35,688 nt of DNA. Source: Sulfurovaceae bacterium. GTDB lineage: Bacteria; Campylobacterota; Campylobacteria; Campylobacterales; Sulfurovaceae. Shown here in pieces: positions 7,170 through 14,181 of this stretch. The stretch spans positions 1 to 35,688 of the forward strand of contig JADGDQ010000018.1 of the NCBI GenBank assembly GCA_016744805.1, read 5' to 3'. Both the position numbers and the translations under genes were made by a program. The notes beneath the pieces are model-generated. The model ran no database searches. It had not been told where the DNA came from and saw only the letters and a program-made list of their open reading frames with translations. How positions within the stretch are numbered: position 1 is the first letter of the stretch; every line of letters starts with the position of its first letter.

Positions 7170-7934
7170 TTAAAAATCAAATAAAGCTTGTTGGGGCTGA
7201 GAAGATAATTCGTTATTTTCTATCCAAGTAATAAAATTATTATTAAACTTAACCCCACTAGGTTTTCCTCTATATGTTTCTACAATAAATAGTTCAGGAT
7301 TTTTACTTGTTGGTTGATAGATTTTTCCCTCTTTGGTTAAAAGATTTTGAGTAAGTAAAAATTTATTTAAATCTTGTGAACGCTTATATCTTTTAATTCC
7401 ATTATCTTGTAAATATCTGATAATTTCCAATGTAGTATAACCATTTTTTTCTCTAAAAATAGACTCAATTTGAGCTATTGTTACTTTTGTAGCTTCAAGA
7501 TAATTATGAATATCTTGATAATAGACTTTTACCTGTTTATTACCTCTTAAAGCTCTAATAATATTAGCATAGCTTCCTCTGCTCATCCCATCCCAAACTA
7601 CTAAAGCAAAAATAGACTCTTTGTTCATTGCTTTATCTTTATATGTTTGTCGCTCTCTTTGAGCTCTTATCTCTTGGGGAACAAAAATATTTTTCTCTTT
7701 AAATTGTTGATTGGCTTTATATCTAGGTGTTGAAGTGATGGTATATATAATTACATTAAAATAATTCTCTTTATTACATAACTCTTGTACTAAAGTATCA
7801 ACTCCTAAGGCATCTCCAACTAGAATAGTCATTCCCTTTCGTATTATTGTTTTAATACTCTTTATTACTTCTATAGGAAGTTTTTTAATAGCAATAGAAC
7901 CTGAAATAAAAACAGAATTTTTTATCAAATTCAT
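7170..7934 (-). CDS. SLOG/YspA-like Rossmann protein, first gene of RecQ operon
   Basis: The 254-residue protein starts with a SLOG-type nucleotide-binding fold (about 5-145): VFISGSIAI (8-16), the glycine-aspartate loop ILVGDALGVDTLVQE (37-51), and ALVVWDGMSRGSYANI (110-125), typical of proteins that sense or process nucleotides or their ligands. Residues 150-254 hold a small helical region that may be a winged helix, ending in QQALFDF. QQALF (248-252) fits the degenerate beta-clamp pentapeptide Qxx(L/M)F. A strong AAGGAG site (7941-7946) and an extended -10 box precede it. The intact GD..GVD loop contrasts with the eroded loops of the DprA-like partner. Exact function unknown. Confidence 0.75.
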   Translation of the reverse strand: MNLIKNSVFISGSIAIKKLPIEVIKSIKTIIRKGMTILVGDALGVDTLVQELCNKENYFNVIIYTITSTPRYKANQQFKEKNIFVPQEIRAQRERQTYKDKAMNKESIFALVVWDGMSRGSYANIIRALRGNKQVKVYYQDIHNYLEATKVTIAQIESIFREKNGYTTLEIIRYLQDNGIKRYKRSQDLNKFLLTQNLLTKEGKIYQPTSKNPELFIVETYRGKPSGVKFNNNFITWIENNELSSQPQQALFDF

Positions 7935-7961
7935 CAGATGCTCCTTCTATAATATGAGATG

Positions 7962-7970
7962 ATTATAACA
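7962..7970 (-). promoter_or_regulatory. Extended -10 promoter of the SLOG/RecQ/DprA-like operon
   Basis: Read on the minus strand this is TGTTATAAT, a perfect extended -10, with the operon's first ATG 27 bases downstream and AAGGAG in between. It is the only clear promoter seen for the three genes. No inverted operator was noticed around it. Confidence 0.6.
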
Positions 7971-8051
7971 TATTTTATCTCTCTCTTATCTACTTTCAAA
8001 GCTACCAAATAGTATTATCTGAAAGCATTTTAATAAAAGAGGTAGAAAGAG

Positions 8052-8603
8052 TTGAAGAAAATAGCAGTACTATTTAGTGGCACAGGAAGTAACCTTGCGT
8101 ATCTCCTCAAAAATCTCCATAAACAAAACAGTTTTGAAATTGTAGTTGCATTAAGTAACAAAAAAGATGCTGGGGGTATAGCATTTGCAAAAGAGTATAG
8201 TATACCCTTAGAGATTATCCCATCCAAAGAGTTTACTCATAGAGAAGCTTTTGATACAAAAGTTGTAGAGGTATTAGAGGAGTACTCTCCTGACCTTACC
8301 GTCTTGGCAGGCTTTATGCGTATACTCACGCCTACCTTTACAGAACAGATAAGAGCTATCAATCTCCACCCATCACTCCTTCCTAGACATAAAGGTCTCC
8401 TAGCAATAGAGCGAAGCTATGAAGATAATTATCCTACTGCTGGGGTGAGTGTGCATTGGGTCACGAGTGAGCTTGATGGTGGTGAGATTATTCTCCAAAA
8501 AGAGATTCAAAAAGCAGGTCTAAGCTTTGAAGAGTACGAAGAACAGATTAAAGTTATTGAAAAGGTAGCACTCTTAGAAGCTATAGAGAGTATATTTGAT
8601 TAA
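8052..8603 (+). CDS. purN: Phosphoribosylglycinamide formyltransferase (folate-dependent)
   Basis: PurN transfers a formyl group from 10-formyltetrahydrofolate to GAR, the third step of purine synthesis. The 183-residue protein shows the nucleotide loop SGTGSN (9-14) and the catalytic set N104 and H106 in AINLHPSLLP plus D142 in SELDGGEII, matching E. coli N106, H108 and D144. The start is TTG, chosen because the family N-terminus MKKIAVLFSGTGSN begins there and AGAGG lies about ten bases upstream. It stands alone, divergent from the SLOG operon and overlapping the 3' end of truC by four bases. The formate-dependent alternative purT is also in this window. Confidence 0.93.
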   Translation: MKKIAVLFSGTGSNLAYLLKNLHKQNSFEIVVALSNKKDAGGIAFAKEYSIPLEIIPSKEFTHREAFDTKVVEVLEEYSPDLTVLAGFMRILTPTFTEQIRAINLHPSLLPRHKGLLAIERSYEDNYPTAGVSVHWVTSELDGGEIILQKEIQKAGLSFEEYEEQIKVIEKVALLEAIESIFD

Positions 8604-9337
8604 TACTCTATATTCCCCCAACCAAACTTCTCTATAATCTCTTGAAATACTCCATCAAGAGGGGCTTTGAGGGTAATACTCTCTTGGGTTATAGGATGTT
8701 TAAAAGAGAGTTTTGTAGCACTCAGTAACAATCTATGAGATGCAAACTTCTCACGAAAGAGTATATTATGCTCTCCTCTTCCATACTTAGTATCTCCTAC
8801 AATAGGGTGAAAAATATGCTTTAGATGCCGTCTTAGTTGATGTTTTCTGCCTGTTTTTGGCAAGAGTTTTACTAGAGAATATCGTGCTACAGGGTAACGA
8901 CTCACTGCATACGGAAGCTCTATAGTAGCAAGGCGTTGGTAGAGCGTTTGAGCCTCTTTGGGTTCTTGAATACTATTAGAATCTCTATCAGCTTTTTTAT
9001 CATATAAAAACTTTAGTGGATAATCAATAATCTCTTCTTCTTTGGTATAGCCACGAACAACTGCGATATACTCTTTGTCTACTCTGTTTGCTCTCAATTG
9101 AAAAGAGAGTGCATGGGCTATATCTGAATCTAAAGCAAAGAGCAAAATTCCAGAGGTTGGTTTGTCAAGGCGGTGGAGAGGATAGACAAATTTTCCAATC
9201 TGGTCTCGAACCATCTGCAAAGCAAAACGAGTCTCATGACGGTCTATAGGAGACCTATGAACAAGGAGTCCTGATGGTTTGTTAATAGCCACAAGATACT
9301 TATCTTGGTAGAGTATCTCTAAAATATTATTATCCAT
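8600..9337 (-). CDS. truC: tRNA pseudouridine(65) synthase TruC-like, RluA family
   Basis: The 245-residue protein lacks an S4 domain and aligns by eye with E. coli TruC along its length: an opening ILYQDKYLVAINKPSGLLVHRS, the catalytic HRLDKPTSG (D58), PKTGRKHQLRRHLKHIFHPI and a terminal FGWG. TruC isomerises uridine 65 in the tRNA acceptor stem region. Other RluA-family targets cannot be excluded without alignment. The gene stands alone, convergent with purN with a four-base overlap. A minus-strand TATAAT (9358-9363) lies 20 bases before the start. Confidence 0.82.
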   Translation of the reverse strand: MDNNILEILYQDKYLVAINKPSGLLVHRSPIDRHETRFALQMVRDQIGKFVYPLHRLDKPTSGILLFALDSDIAHALSFQLRANRVDKEYIAVVRGYTKEEEIIDYPLKFLYDKKADRDSNSIQEPKEAQTLYQRLATIELPYAVSRYPVARYSLVKLLPKTGRKHQLRRHLKHIFHPIVGDTKYGRGEHNILFREKFASHRLLLSATKLSFKHPITQESITLKAPLDGVFQEIIEKFGWGNIEY

Positions 9338-9357
9338 TTGTGAATATTAGCGTAATA

Positions 9358-9363
9358 ATTATA
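9358..9363 (-). promoter_or_regulatory. Candidate -10 box for truC
   Basis: The minus strand reads TATAAT here, 20 bases before the truC ATG, implying a very short leader. No -35 box is visible. The 182-bp gap 9338-9519 also holds the mdh promoter; otherwise I see only AT-rich sequence and no small RNA or frame. Confidence 0.45.
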
Positions 9364-9477
9364 ATATACAGCACAGTAAAATCAAGAATAAAGTGTAGAA
9401 CAGAGACATTTAATTACACTTATAACTATACGCTAATAAACATGAAAGTAAATATCTAAAGATTTATTTCAAGAGGC

Positions 9478-9483
9478 TATAAT
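9478..9483 (+). promoter_or_regulatory. Candidate -10 box for mdh
   Basis: TATAAT lies 36 bases before the mdh ATG. It is followed by an A/T-rich leader and the ribosome site AAGGAAG (9509-9515). No -35 box matches at 16-18 bases. Confidence 0.5.
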
Positions 9484-9519
9484 TATATAAAAAATTAATT
9501 AGAATAAAAAGGAAGAGCA

Positions 9520-10470
9520 ATGGTAGGTAGAAAAGTAGGTATTGTAGGAGCTGGTTCAGTGGGAGCCACAGCTGCCTATAGTTTGACAATGCATGGTACT
9601 TGCCATGAGGTAGTACTCTATGATATTGCTACAGATATAGCTGTGGGTAAAGCCATAGATATAGCACAATCTACAAGCTACTCACCTCAAGGAACCATAG
9701 TCACCTCTGTAAAAAGCCCTAGTGAACTTACAAATTGTGATATTGTAGTTATCACTGCTGGAGTCCCACGCAAAAATGGCATGACACGAGAAGACCTTTT
9801 GTTAATCAATGCCAAAATCATGAAAGATGTTGTAAGCAATATTGTAAAACACTCTCCAAATGCCATTATATTATGTGTCTCTAATCCTCTTGATGTTATG
9901 ACTTATGCTATCTGGAAAATGACCGGTTGGAATAAAAATAGAATTATAGGTATGGCAGGGGCATTAGATGGTGCAAGAATGGCATACCAAATTCACAAAA
10001 AAGTAGGCTATGGTTCGGGTCAGATTAAAGCTATAGTCATAGGTGACCATGGGCAAAATATGATTCCACTCCCAGAAATTTCTACACTAGGTGGTATACC
10101 TCTGAGTCAGATTCTCTCTAAAGAGGAGATGCAAGACATAATCATCAAAACAAAAGAGGGTGGTGCAGAGATAGTCAAACACCTAGGTACTTCAGCATAC
10201 TATGCCCCAGGAAGAGCTGTTGCTGTAATGGTAGAAGCTATACTTGATGATAGCCGTATTGTAATGCCCTCATCTGTACTCTTAGAGGGTGAATATGGTC
10301 AAGAAGATGTTACCGCAGGAGTTCCTGTGGTATTGGGTGCCAAAGGAGTAGAGAGTATTATAGAGTTAGAGTTTGATGCCAAAACAAAAGAGAAGTTTGA
10401 AGCCTCTATAGCTACTATTCGAGAAGGAATTGATATACTAAAGGCTAATAACTTTTTTGAGTTGGTATAG
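9520..10470 (+). CDS. mdh: Malate dehydrogenase, LDH-like type
   Basis: This NAD-dependent enzyme interconverts malate and oxaloacetate in the central (often reductive) TCA cycle. The 316-residue protein has the dinucleotide loop GIVGAGSVGATAA (7-19), D35 ending the second strand as expected for NAD preference, and the catalytic pair D150 and H177 (IGDHGQ). R84 in VPRKNGMTR sits where lactate dehydrogenases have glutamine, so malate is favoured over lactate; R90 and R153 complete the substrate site. It stands alone with its own promoter. Its last 33 bases overlap the convergent methyltransferase gene. Confidence 0.93.
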   Translation: MVGRKVGIVGAGSVGATAAYSLTMHGTCHEVVLYDIATDIAVGKAIDIAQSTSYSPQGTIVTSVKSPSELTNCDIVVITAGVPRKNGMTREDLLLINAKIMKDVVSNIVKHSPNAIILCVSNPLDVMTYAIWKMTGWNKNRIIGMAGALDGARMAYQIHKKVGYGSGQIKAIVIGDHGQNMIPLPEISTLGGIPLSQILSKEEMQDIIIKTKEGGAEIVKHLGTSAYYAPGRAVAVMVEAILDDSRIVMPSSVLLEGEYGQEDVTAGVPVVLGAKGVESIIELEFDAKTKEKFEASIATIREGIDILKANNFFELV

Positions 10471-11220
10471 TATAATTGATGCTGCCACTGAGACATTAAA
10501 ACTTTTTATCTCAGGGTTCATCTCGATACAGATAGTCTCATCACAATATTTGAGTATTTCAGGGCTAAGACCTTTTTGTTCATGCCCCATCAATAGCACC
10601 CAACGCTTGGCTACTTTGAGTTGTGAGAGTGCTGTAGCATCAGGAGTAACCTCTGCTCCATAGATACGGTATCCTTGCTCTTTGAGTGCTAAAATAGTGG
10701 GAACAATAGAGTCATAGCTATGGATAGGAAGCTTTGCAATATGTCCCATAGAGACACGCAAGGCTCGTCTACCATAAGGGTGTGGATACTTTGGAGCTAC
10801 CATAGCATCTACTCCTAATGCTACAGCACTTCTAATGATTGAGCCTATATTTTCTGTCTTGGAGAGTTGCTCTAGCATTATAATATGATTGCCCAAATTC
10901 TCTATAGCCACTTGTGGCGGTCGTATGCCATGCATCATCACATTATGATGCACTTTATGCCCTACAATGCTCTCCATCAACGCTTTTGATGCAAGATACA
11001 AAATAGGCACACAACGCTCTTCCAAAAACTCTCTATTGGCTTGATAATATTTTTCTGTAGCAAGAATGCTTTTGACCTCTATATCACTTTTTAATAACTC
11101 ATTGACTACTTTTGGACTATCGGCAATAAAACTATTATCTTCTGTTGTTTTATTATCACGCAAAAAGCGATAAATCTCTATTTGAGGGAGTTCAAGACTT
11201 TTGATATAAATAACTCTCAT
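10438..11220 (-). CDS. SpoU/TrmH-family RNA 2'-O-methyltransferase
   Basis: The 260-residue protein has the knotted SPOUT methyltransferase domain in its C-terminal two thirds: LSKTENIGSIIRSA (motif 1), VLLMGHEQKGLS (motif 2) and IEMNPEIKSFNVSVAASI (motif 3), the last two forming the trefoil knot and SAM pocket. The N-terminal part (about 1-100) resembles a substrate-binding region. The target, tRNA or rRNA, cannot be told by eye. The ATG at 11220 is preferred over an in-frame TTG at 11244, because the longer form would run into the qmcA 3' end. It is the last gene of nfeD-qmcA-methyltransferase, one base after the qmcA stop, and overlaps mdh by 33 bases. Confidence 0.85.
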   Translation of the reverse strand: MRVIYIKSLELPQIEIYRFLRDNKTTEDNSFIADSPKVVNELLKSDIEVKSILATEKYYQANREFLEERCVPILYLASKALMESIVGHKVHHNVMMHGIRPPQVAIENLGNHIIMLEQLSKTENIGSIIRSAVALGVDAMVAPKYPHPYGRRALRVSMGHIAKLPIHSYDSIVPTILALKEQGYRIYGAEVTPDATALSQLKVAKRWVLLMGHEQKGLSPEILKYCDETICIEMNPEIKSFNVSVAASIILYQLKKVISL

Positions 11221-11221
11221 A

Positions 11222-12082
11222 CTATTTTTTGAATCCTCCCCCAATCATTCCTTTGATTGCCTCTTGTAAATCAGCAGGATAGACAATGAGTTTACTATTT
11301 TCACTATGACTTAAGTTCTCTAAAGCATTAATATATCTATCGCCTAATAAAAACATAGCAGGGAGTTCTTGTCCTTGAATAGAGTTTGTTATCTGTGAGA
11401 TAGCTTTGGCAGAGGCTGTAGCTAGGGCTATTTGGGCTTGAGCTTCTCTCTGGGCTGCGGCTAATTTACCATCAGCTTCTAATATGGCTGCATTTTTGTT
11501 TCCCTCTGCTGTAGTCTCTATGGCTCTTCGCTCTCTCTCGGCTGCTGCTTGTCGCTCCATAGAGGCTTGCATAGAGGGGCTAGGAGAGATATCTTGAATC
11601 TCCACAGACTTCACAGTCACACCCCAATCTGCTACATCATCAATAATATTATCTTTTAATCTTGTTTTTATCTGCTCACGATTAGAGAGTGCTTCATCTA
11701 ATTTCATCTCTCCTAATATAGACCGAAGCGTTGTCATAATAAGTTGTTGAATAGCTTGTTTTACATCTTCTACTCCATAGACTGCATCTTCTGGTTTGGT
11801 AATACGAATAAAAGCAATAGCATTCGTTAAGATAACTGCATTATCTCTAGTAATAACCTCTTGTTGAGGAATATCCAAAATTATATCTCTTGTTGAGATT
11901 TTTTCTCGAATAGTATCAAAGTAGGGAACAATTATATTAAGCCCTGGGGTAATTGTGCGACTAAACTTCCCTAGTCTCTCTACTACCCACTCTTGCCCTT
12001 GTGGGACAACATTAATACCTTTATAAAGAGTAGTAACTACGCCTAGTGCAATTAAGACAAATATAAGTAGTGGTGCTTCCAT
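11222..12082 (-). CDS. qmcA: SPFH/stomatin-like membrane protein (QmcA type)
   Basis: The 286-residue protein has one N-terminal membrane helix (about 4-20), then an SPFH/band 7 domain beginning VVPQGQEWVVERLGKFSRTITPGLNIIVPYFD (about 26-57) and an alanine/glutamate-rich coiled coil (about 175-225), and ends in a glycine-rich tail. Such proteins form large membrane cages or rings around partner proteases and organise membrane domains. It is paired with the NfeD gene 12 bases upstream; SPFH and NfeD genes are a classic operon pair. QmcA is the closest E. coli equivalent; a direct functional match is inferred. Confidence 0.88.
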   Translation of the reverse strand: MEAPLLIFVLIALGVVTTLYKGINVVPQGQEWVVERLGKFSRTITPGLNIIVPYFDTIREKISTRDIILDIPQQEVITRDNAVILTNAIAFIRITKPEDAVYGVEDVKQAIQQLIMTTLRSILGEMKLDEALSNREQIKTRLKDNIIDDVADWGVTVKSVEIQDISPSPSMQASMERQAAAERERRAIETTAEGNKNAAILEADGKLAAAQREAQAQIALATASAKAISQITNSIQGQELPAMFLLGDRYINALENLSHSENSKLIVYPADLQEAIKGMIGGGFKK

Positions 12083-12094
12083 TTTTTATCCTTT

Positions 12095-12559
12095 TTATAA
12101 TTTATTTATTGGGGCAACTTTAATAATCTGCCCATTTACTGCAACAATAGTAACCCTTATACCTATCTCAATACTATATTCTGAACTCGCTGACCAACGA
12201 GTACTCCCAAGCAGAGGCTCGTCAAAAAGTACTTTCCCTCTGGATGATGGAGTAATCTCGCTTGTTACTGTCCCTATAGTATCTAGTCCAAGATTAGATT
12301 GTCCTATATTAGATACACTCTCTTGCTTTTTAAACCATTTAAAGAGTAGCGTAATAAAGGCTATAGAAAAGAGAATCCATAAAATAAGTTGCATAAGTAG
12401 TCCCATAGGAATAATCAAATCTATTACCCCTACCAAAACAGATGCCATACCAAGCCCCAAAGTAATAAAAGAGCCTGTAGCAAGTTCTAGTATAATAAGT
12501 ATCAATCCACCTATTATCCATACCCACCATGCAACTGTATGATCCAAAAACTCAACCAT
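12095..12559 (-). CDS. NfeD-family membrane protein, short form
   Basis: This 154-residue protein has two or three hydrophobic segments (about 10-28, 32-52 and 56-74) followed by a soluble C-terminal beta domain (about 90-150) of the OB fold seen in NfeD, including GTVTSEITPSSRGKVLFD and IGIRVTIVAVNGQIIKVAP. It lacks the N-terminal serine-protease region of long NfeD proteins. NfeD-short proteins act with SPFH proteins at the membrane, consistent with qmcA next in the operon. Its own extended -10 lies 32 bases before the start. Confidence 0.87.
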   Translation of the reverse strand: MVEFLDHTVAWWVWIIGGLILIILELATGSFITLGLGMASVLVGVIDLIIPMGLLMQLILWILFSIAFITLLFKWFKKQESVSNIGQSNLGLDTIGTVTSEITPSSRGKVLFDEPLLGSTRWSASSEYSIEIGIRVTIVAVNGQIIKVAPINKL

Positions 12560-12590
12560 TGATACTCCTTGTATAACTTTAGTTCTTTTT

Positions 12591-12599
12591 ATTATAGCA
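12591..12599 (-). promoter_or_regulatory. Extended -10 promoter of nfeD-qmcA-methyltransferase
   Basis: On the minus strand this reads TGCTATAAT, 31 bases before the nfeD ATG, with AAGGAG between. The same TATGCTATAAT sequence precedes nagA. There is no -35 box at proper spacing. Confidence 0.6.
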
Positions 12600-12646
12600 T
12601 AGTTTTGTCAGGGAATAATTTTTAAAAAAGAGAAAGAGAGAGGGGC

Positions 12647-12668
12647 AAGAGAGCAGAGATACTCTCTT
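12647..12668 (-). terminator. Weak hairpin downstream of ffh
   Basis: On the minus strand AAGAGAG and CTCTCTT form a 7-bp stem around an 8-nt loop, 25 bases past the ffh stop. The nearest T-rich run comes only about 17 bases later, after CCCC, so a canonical intrinsic terminator is not well supported. Confidence 0.25.
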
Positions 12669-12693
12669 ATTATAAGTATAATTTTGTTAATAA

Positions 12694-14049
12694 TTATCTA
12701 GGAAGACTAGCCACTCCTCCGCCACCTTGCATCTGTCCCATCAAATCTTGCATCTGTTTCATGCCACCTTTGCCTGAGAATTTTTTTGCCATTTTTGCTG
12801 CATTTTTAAACTGCTTTAAGATACGATTGACTTGCTGTTGTTCGAGTCCTGCACCTGCGGATATTCTTCGTTTTCGACTATTGGTTAAAATCTCTGGGTT
12901 TTCTCTCTCTTTTGGAGTCATAGAAGAGATAAGAGCTTTGATTCGTTTAATCTCATCAGAGTTATCCAAATCCATATCTCCTAACTGTTTTGCCATATTT
13001 CCCATACCAGGAATCATTCCCATAAGAGACTTCATAGAGCCTAGCTTTTTCATCTGCTCCATCTGGTCTAAAAAGTCATTAAAACTAAACTGCCCTTTTT
13101 TGATTTTTTGGCTAATTCGTTTTGCCTCTTTTTCATCAATTACAGAAGATGTCTTCTCTGCGAGTCCTTCAATATCTCCTGCACCCATCAATCTACCCAC
13201 AATTCTCTCTGGAATAAACTGTTCAAGATCAGGCATTTTTTCACCATTACCAATAAACCGTAGAGGCACACCTACTTGCTGAGAGATACCCAAGGCTACA
13301 CCACCTTTTCCATCTCCATCAAACTTACTCAAAACTACACCTGTGATACCTACTTTTTCTTTAAAGGTTTGTGCTGTTCGGACTGCATCTTGACCTGTCA
13401 TAGCATCTGCTACATAAAAGAGTTCATCGGGCTTTGCTATTTTTTTGATACTCTCTAGCTCATCCATTAACTCCTCATCAATAGCCAAACGACCTGCTGT
13501 ATCTATAAGTACAACATCATAGAGTTCTTTTTCTGCTTTTTTGAGTGCTATTTTGACAATATCTTGAGGTCTTTTGCTCTCATCTGCAACAAGTTCCACC
13601 TCTATTTGACCACTAATCTGTTTTAGCTGTTCAACTGCTGCCAATCGTTGAAGGTCAGCTGCAACAATAAGAACTTTTTTCTTTTTTTGCTCTTTAAGAA
13701 AATAGGCTAACTTTCCTGTAGTTGTGGTCTTTCCTGACCCTTGCAGACCTATCATCAACACAACAGTAGGTGGTTTAGATGCAAATACAAACCCTTGATT
13801 TCCCTTTACAGTAAGAATAGAGGTTAACTCCCCATGCAATGCACGCAAGAAGTTATCTTTTCCTATTCCATTTTTGTTTGTCTCATGCTCTACGGTAGTA
13901 ATAAGCCCTTTAACGACTTTGTGGTGTACATCTGCTTTGAGTAGAGATTTTTTGAGTTCGGTGGTTGCTTTTTTGAGTGCTTTTGTATCATCTTGAAAAC
14001 GAATCTTTCCAATGGCATTTTTGAAACTATCAGTTAGAGTATCAAACAT
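12694..14049 (-). CDS. ffh: Signal recognition particle protein Ffh (SRP54)
   Basis: Ffh binds 4.5S RNA and signal sequences and docks ribosomes at FtsY for co-translational membrane insertion. From the ATG at 14049 it has 451 residues: an N-terminal helical bundle, a GTPase (G1 GLQGSGKTTTTGKLA at about 101-115; DTAGR; TGVVLSKFDGDGKGG), and a methionine-rich M domain at the end (QMEQMKKLGSMKSLMGMIPGMG and a final MQDLMGQMQ). This ATG begins the family's usual MFDTLTDSF, has GGGGAT just upstream, and replaces an in-frame TTG at 14094 that would add 15 unmatched residues. It is the first gene of a minus-strand run, divergent from the GGDEF-EAL gene. Confidence 0.97.
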   Translation of the reverse strand: MFDTLTDSFKNAIGKIRFQDDTKALKKATTELKKSLLKADVHHKVVKGLITTVEHETNKNGIGKDNFLRALHGELTSILTVKGNQGFVFASKPPTVVLMIGLQGSGKTTTTGKLAYFLKEQKKKKVLIVAADLQRLAAVEQLKQISGQIEVELVADESKRPQDIVKIALKKAEKELYDVVLIDTAGRLAIDEELMDELESIKKIAKPDELFYVADAMTGQDAVRTAQTFKEKVGITGVVLSKFDGDGKGGVALGISQQVGVPLRFIGNGEKMPDLEQFIPERIVGRLMGAGDIEGLAEKTSSVIDEKEAKRISQKIKKGQFSFNDFLDQMEQMKKLGSMKSLMGMIPGMGNMAKQLGDMDLDNSDEIKRIKALISSMTPKERENPEILTNSRKRRISAGAGLEQQQVNRILKQFKNAAKMAKKFSGKGGMKQMQDLMGQMQGGGGVASLPR

Positions 14050-14140
14050 TTTATCCCCTATTAAAGTTATATAATTAAAAGCGATTTTACCCAATAGGTG
14101 CTTTAGCTCCGCCTAAGTTATAAACAGATAAATTCTTTTA

Positions 14141-14149
14141 TGTTATAAT
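14141..14149 (+). promoter_or_regulatory. Extended -10 promoter of the GGDEF-EAL gene
   Basis: TGTTATAAT matches the extended -10 consensus and lies 32 bases before the TTG start, followed by AAGGA at 14167-14171. No -35 box is visible. Confidence 0.55.
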
Positions 14150-14181
14150 AGTTTCAGTCCATTTTTAAGGATATTAAAATT

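Noticed and set aside
7948-7953. Plus-strand TATAAT as the purN promoter.
   Set aside because: It is about 100 bases before the start and lies within the SLOG gene's leader; no -35 supports it.
9338-9519. Small RNA or small gene between truC and mdh.
   Set aside because: Only AT-rich sequence and two -10 boxes are seen; no stable hairpin, tRNA-like fold or frame with a ribosome site.
11221-11244. Longer methyltransferase start at a TTG at 11244.
   Set aside because: It lies inside the qmcA 3' end, and the ATG at 11220 follows the qmcA stop directly.
12761-13282. A 173-codon open frame on the plus strand inside ffh.
   Set aside because: It is antisense to the methionine-rich M domain, has no ribosome site or family resemblance, and is best explained as a shadow of ffh.
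14050-14094. Longer N-terminus for Ffh from a TTG at 14094.
   Set aside because: The family begins with MFDTLTDSF at the ATG at 14049, which has its own ribosome site.
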